From a bacterium (GTDB lineage: Bacteria; Cyanobacteriota; Vampirovibrionia; Obscuribacterales; JAKAZS01), in the NCBI GenBank assembly GCA_021815785.1, contig JAKAZS010000022.1:1-36033 (forward strand): a stretch of 36,033 nucleotides of DNA, in the 5' to 3' direction. Under the pieces are notes generated by a model that did no database searches, was not told the DNA's origin, and worked only from the letters and a program-made list of their open reading frames with translations. The number at the start of each line of letters is the position of its first letter. Within the stretch, counting starts at the first letter, position 1. This document shows positions 32,247-36,033 of this stretch, in pieces. A program made the translations under genes and the position numbers.

Positions 32247-33247
32247 CTTATTTGCAAAAACAATCGCCAAAACTAAATAATGCTGAATATATTATCAATT
32301 CAGCTAAAGCAATTTTATCCGAAGAAGCTAATGCCATACTGGCTATGTCTAATCGTTTAAATAACAACTTTCATTTAGCAATTGAAAAATTAATAAATTG
32401 TAAAGGTAAAGTTGTTGTAACTGGGATTGGCAAATCAGGACATATAGCCAATAAAATTGCAGCGACACTAGCTTCAACGGGAACGCAAGCTTTTTTTGTG
32501 CATCCGGCTGAATTGCGACATGGTGATTTTGGTATGCTCGCCCAAAATGACCTAGCAATTATTTTATCTAGTTCAGGTGAAACTAGTGAAATCAAATTAG
32601 TCCTTGAACCTTTAAAACGGCTGGGCTTAGAAATCATTGCTTTTACCGGAAATAACCATTCCACCTTAGCTCAATATGCCAATGTAGTTATTGACGTTGG
32701 CGTAGAGCGCGAAGCCTGTCCCCATAATTTAGCGCCAACATCATCGACCACTGCTACTTTAGCGATGGGCGATGCTTTAGCCTTAGTGTTAATGAGTGTA
32801 AAAGGATTTTCAGCTGAGGATTTTGTCCGCAGTCACCCTGGAGGGTCTTTAGGCAAACAATTATTGACAGTTAAAGATGTGATGCGTTATGGTCAAGAAA
32901 TTCCACTGGTTGATAAAGACAGCACTTATGCTGAAGTTTTACAGGAAATAAATGCCAAAAAACTTGGTTTTACTACGGTTGGCGATAAGACGCATAAATT
33001 AATCGGTATTATTACCGATGGTGATTTGCGTAGGGCATTAACGAATCATCACGAGCATTTTTTTGAATTAAAAGCCAATGAATTTATGACAACTTCGCCA
33101 AAAACGATAAATGAATCTGCTCTAGCTCAAGAAGCCTTAAAAATAATGGAAACATATACCATTTCGGATTTATTAATCCTTGATGATTTAGGGCGGGCTA
33201 AAGGCATTATTGATTTAAAAGATTTACTTAAAGCAGGAATTATTTGA
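32243..33247 (+). CDS. kdsD: Arabinose-5-phosphate isomerase, KdsD/KpsF family
   Basis: Converts ribulose 5-phosphate to arabinose 5-phosphate, the precursor of Kdo for lipopolysaccharide or capsule. The 334 residues have an N-terminal SIS domain (VVVTGIGKSGHIANKIAATLASTGT, in two parts; AELRHGDFG; LSSSGETSEI; a family-type RSHPGGSLGK) and two CBS domains from ~residue 205 (VKDVMRYG, LIGIITDGDLRRAL, MTTSPKTI). I chose the ATG at 32243, which overlaps the prenyltransferase stop as ATGA. The frame extends to a TTG twelve codons earlier, inside that gene. The substrate, ribulose 5-phosphate, is the product of the Gnd encoded in the same window. Confidence 0.95.
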   Translation: MTYLQKQSPKLNNAEYIINSAKAILSEEANAILAMSNRLNNNFHLAIEKLINCKGKVVVTGIGKSGHIANKIAATLASTGTQAFFVHPAELRHGDFGMLAQNDLAIILSSSGETSEIKLVLEPLKRLGLEIIAFTGNNHSTLAQYANVVIDVGVEREACPHNLAPTSSTTATLAMGDALALVLMSVKGFSAEDFVRSHPGGSLGKQLLTVKDVMRYGQEIPLVDKDSTYAEVLQEINAKKLGFTTVGDKTHKLIGIITDGDLRRALTNHHEHFFELKANEFMTTSPKTINESALAQEALKIMETYTISDLLILDDLGRAKGIIDLKDLLKAGII

Positions 33248-33258
33248 ATAAATTTAAT

Positions 33259-33286
33259 TTGACAAGTTTTATTAAAATATTATAAT
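33259..33286 (+). promoter_or_regulatory. Strong sigma70-type promoter
   Basis: TTGACA (33259-33264) and TATAAT (33281-33286) are both perfect, with a 16-base spacer. Transcription would start near 33293, giving a ~43-base leader before the ATG at 33336. The promoter gives the exported protein genes downstream their own transcript, separate from ubiA-kdsD. Confidence 0.75.
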
Positions 33287-33335
33287 GTAGTCAACTTCAT
33301 AATATTACTATTTTAGGTATCCAAAATAATTTCAT

Positions 33336-35768
33336 ATGCGTAGAATTCATGGTTTTACTTTAGGTATTATAGCTGCAAGCCTAGTCTTATTAGTTTGCTT
33401 AGGATTGGCTTTTTTTTATACGGTTAATTTATTTGGTGGTGGACGTGAACTAACCGATGCAGTTGATTCAGGCACCGTTAGCCTGGCTCGAAATGCTGTA
33501 AGACAGCCAGCTATTGCCTTAAATTCAATACCTAACGACGTGCAGCAATTTGCTCCGTTATGTGATCCACAAGGGTCAAACATAATTAATTTATTGACTT
33601 ACAATAGATTAGTAGGTTATGCCTTATTGGTTTCAGCTAATGCTAAAGCTATGGGCAGTTCGCAGGCTAACAGTCATGCCAATAATGTCTGGCAGGCTGT
33701 TGCCAGTGTCGGTCAGGCTTTAACCAGTCAAATTGTTAATAGCAATAATTACACCAATGACTTTAACCGGGTTTCAACATTTAATAATACGTCATTACTG
33801 AGTTTTAATTCAGCTCAATCCAACGCCGCTAATAAAGTCAAATACGTACCCCAACAGTTTAAAACAGCTTACTATAATAGTGGCAAAGCTTCTAATATTT
33901 ATATATCGCAGGCTTTACTCGATAGTTTTAGTGCTTTATCCACCAATATTATTAATGAATTTAATACTTTGCTCGTAACTAAGTCTGGTAATTCTGGACC
34001 ACCAGGCGGTATCAATGCTCCATCCGCCCCATCTGGTCAGGCAGCTGGTTATTTAGCCGGTTATGTTAACATTCCTTTTTTACCTAATAATGCTCCAGCT
34101 CTCGTACCAGTATTGCCAAATTTACAGGCACATTTAATATCTAAAACCGAATTTAACCAAGCTTTAACTAATCCAGTAGTCAATTCGGCATTAAACAGTA
34201 TCATACCACCTAATGCCTTTGAAGCTGGTGGCGTTGCTAATCGCCAGGTGCAAAACACCAGCAGCCTGGCTACAGCTATTGCCGCTGCTACAGTTGGTTG
34301 TCCCCCTAATGCTCTTAGTGGCAATGTTAATGGGCAACAGGTTTTAGCTGGTCAATATCCCTTAGCCATGCCTGGTGGCTATATTAAAATTTACAATTAT
34401 CCTGGAGCTCCTAATCCAGGTTTAGGTAGTTTTGTTTCGGATGGCAGTAACAGTATCTTTAATAATGAACTTTATACGCCATCTTCAATTACGATGACTG
34501 ATAATGGTATCTTTATCTCAGGGTCCGCTTCTTTTGCCAGCAAAGCCATTAATGCCTGGGCTACCTATAATAACCCCTCTAATTTTCTGCCAGCAACAAC
34601 AACGGCTCCCGCTAAGCGCAACCCAGCCTTATATCCGCCCAATTTAGGCTATCCAGCGCCCGGAGCTTCAATATATCGATATGGAGCTGGTTATAATCAA
34701 TTAGCAACAATTACTGATTTAGAAAATATTCATAATAAATTGGTTTCCTGCACCTCAGTGGTTGATTATGGAGCCAATGCTAGTGGGCCTTGTATATCTA
34801 GCCTTAGTACCTGGATTAATAATTTTGGGGCGTATCCAACAGCGGCCCAAGCTCCTAGTAACAATTATACCGCAGCTGAATATATGAAGACATCACTGTT
34901 AGAACAATGGAATAATGATGGTGGAGAAGGGGCTTCATCAGGTTTTGTAAATGCTTGGAACTGGTTAACAGGTTCCAACCTAGGGCCAACAGCTAATGTT
35001 AGCCCTTATAGTCAGCCCACTGGGGTCAAATTGTTTAACCATAACGGTAATTCACCTTCTAAATATCCAACTCAAAATTTACCACCGCAACAGGCTCCTC
35101 AATTTGGTACCGATGGAACACCGTGGCAGCTTTTAGCGCATATTGGCAATATGAATTATATTGGTAGTAACATGGTGCAAAATGATAGTCAGGCTCCTCC
35201 AGCTGGTTTTTCACCACTTCCAGGTTCCGCATTATTTAATTTAATGCAACGCTGTCAGGAAATAAAACCAGGGGTAAATATCAATGAATTATACCAGGTA
35301 TTGAATAGTCAAATTTTGCCCCTTGGCCAAACCTTTTATCTTTATCTTAACCCAAAGACAAATTTATTAGTTATGGATACGATTGGACCAGCTCAATTTA
35401 CGGCCATTTATGGTAACGCTTATTTAGATCAAGCTAACCTTACTCCCGATGGCAATAACCCCCCACCAATTACCAGTCAAGCTCCGGGATCTGATTTATT
35501 GGTTTATTCAGCTGATAGTACGTTAGTTGATACACAGTCAGGTGGTGGTGCTGTAGCTGGGGCGCTTTCGATGATTGGTATTTCGGCGAATAGTTCCAAT
35601 CAAGAAGGGGATGCTTTAACCAAGGATCAGCCTTTTGATGATCAACCTAGCGTTACTGGCTATGATGCAGCCGTATGGATTCCTGCATCAGGCTATCATA
35701 ATTTTTTAGGTGTGTTACAATTTCAAAGTAACGCTACTGGTGGTGGGCAATATTCAAGTATTAATTAA
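33336..35768 (+). CDS. Large exported TadG-like protein
   Basis: An 810-residue protein with one N-terminal hydrophobic helix (LGIIAASLVLLVCLGLAFFYTVNLF, in two parts, residues ~8-32). It is followed directly by RELTDAVDSGTVSLARNAV. This recalls the TadE/TadG layout, where the helix is followed by a helix of the type DAADAAALAGA. The remainder is low-complexity Asn, Pro, Ser, Ala and Gly, with scattered aromatic strands and a few Cys. It is probably anchored in the inner membrane or processed and exposed outside. Lying just downstream of a secretion ATPase operon, it may be a pilus or surface component, which is inference. The ribosome site is poor: AGG is 18 bases upstream of the ATG, within a possible hairpin. 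Confidence 0.7.
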   Translation: MRRIHGFTLGIIAASLVLLVCLGLAFFYTVNLFGGGRELTDAVDSGTVSLARNAVRQPAIALNSIPNDVQQFAPLCDPQGSNIINLLTYNRLVGYALLVSANAKAMGSSQANSHANNVWQAVASVGQALTSQIVNSNNYTNDFNRVSTFNNTSLLSFNSAQSNAANKVKYVPQQFKTAYYNSGKASNIYISQALLDSFSALSTNIINEFNTLLVTKSGNSGPPGGINAPSAPSGQAAGYLAGYVNIPFLPNNAPALVPVLPNLQAHLISKTEFNQALTNPVVNSALNSIIPPNAFEAGGVANRQVQNTSSLATAIAAATVGCPPNALSGNVNGQQVLAGQYPLAMPGGYIKIYNYPGAPNPGLGSFVSDGSNSIFNNELYTPSSITMTDNGIFISGSASFASKAINAWATYNNPSNFLPATTTAPAKRNPALYPPNLGYPAPGASIYRYGAGYNQLATITDLENIHNKLVSCTSVVDYGANASGPCISSLSTWINNFGAYPTAAQAPSNNYTAAEYMKTSLLEQWNNDGGEGASSGFVNAWNWLTGSNLGPTANVSPYSQPTGVKLFNHNGNSPSKYPTQNLPPQQAPQFGTDGTPWQLLAHIGNMNYIGSNMVQNDSQAPPAGFSPLPGSALFNLMQRCQEIKPGVNINELYQVLNSQILPLGQTFYLYLNPKTNLLVMDTIGPAQFTAIYGNAYLDQANLTPDGNNPPPITSQAPGSDLLVYSADSTLVDTQSGGGAVAGALSMIGISANSSNQEGDALTKDQPFDDQPSVTGYDAAVWIPASGYHNFLGVLQFQSNATGGGQYSSIN

Positions 35769-35780
35769 ACTGGTACCCTT

Positions 35781-36033
35781 ATGCAATATTTAACACTTTT
35801 CTGTCTCTATGTTTTACTGTTTAGTAATCCTGGCTTAGCTCAAAATAATACTAATTCGAATAAGGATAAATCAATTAAAAAACAGGTTCGACCACATCCA
35901 CCAGCTGAATTTACAAGCCAGCCTTTAGCTAAACCTATGGAAATCCCTAATTTACCCAAATATACCGGATCATTAATATATCAATCGGGTTTAAATTATC
36001 CTAAAGCAATTAACAGCGGAAATTGTCAAATGC
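35781..36033 (+). CDS. Exported protein, 5' part (continues past window)
   Basis: An open frame from the ATG at 35781 to the window edge, 84 codons so far. It starts with a Sec signal peptide (MQYLTLFCLYVLLFSNPGLA, probable cut before Gln-Asn-Asn). A Lys/Asn-rich linker and a Pro-rich segment (RPHPPAEF, LAKPMEIPNLPKYTG) follow. It lies 12 bases after the TadG-like gene on the same strand, so it is probably co-transcribed. The family cannot be told from this fragment. Confidence 0.7.
   Translation, partial: MQYLTLFCLYVLLFSNPGLAQNNTNSNKDKSIKKQVRPHPPAEFTSQPLAKPMEIPNLPKYTGSLIYQSGLNYPKAINSGNCQM

Overview
The window is low-GC bacterial DNA on the standard code, with dense, often overlapping genes. 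It encodes Kdo-type sugar metabolism (KdsD-like isomerase), a WecA-type lipid-carrier transferase and many Sec-exported proteins, so a Gram-negative envelope is likely. A UbiA/MqnP-type prenyltransferase points to quinone synthesis. A zwf-opcA-pgl-gnd operon with OpcA, plus YmdB, DUF309, DUF2993 and DUF2225 genes, is a mix seen around Cyanobacteria and their non-photosynthetic relatives (Vampirovibrionia/Melainabacteria) and in some other phyla. That placement is an inference from gene content; no phylogenetic marker was tested. No photosynthesis gene is visible.

Layout. Positions 1-1760 are the 3' part of a large repeat-bearing gene whose start lies outside the window; it contains four 25-codon tandem repeats. 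A pair of small SMR/EamA-like membrane proteins follows (1786-2519). On the minus strand, 2516-5980 carries a membrane protein, ruvA, tRNA-Pro(CGG), a response regulator with a decayed GGDEF domain, a DUF309 protein and a YmdB-type phosphodiesterase. On the plus strand, 6050-8411 holds an exported coiled-coil protein overlapping a GT39/83-like membrane glycosyltransferase. From 8415 to 16929 the minus strand carries wecA-like, glyA, recO and the complete oxidative pentose phosphate operon zwf-opcA-pgl-gnd. A hairpin terminator separates gnd from recO.

From 17178 to 20195 (minus) is a four-gene envelope cluster: an exported SAM methyltransferase, a LolA/DUF1571-like protein, an ICMT-like membrane methyltransferase and a DUF2993 lipid-binding protein. 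Next come lexA with its terminator and two tandem thymidylate-kinase-like paralogues, one with Arg in place of the P-loop Lys.

A 531-base AT-rich control region (22650-23180) separates the kinases from a divergent plus-strand operon: a DUF2225 zinc protein, a VirB3-like protein, a VirB4-type ATPase, a VirB8-like protein and a VirD4/TraD-type coupling ATPase with a C-terminal zinc ribbon. This looks like the motor and inner-membrane part of a type IV secretion system. Its presumed promoter overlaps a perfect 20-base palindrome followed by a third half-site. After a convergent unknown gene come ubiA/mqnP-kdsD (start and stop codons overlapping). Then a strong promoter precedes a large exported TadG-like protein and a truncated exported protein at the window edge, possibly more of the same secretion or surface system.
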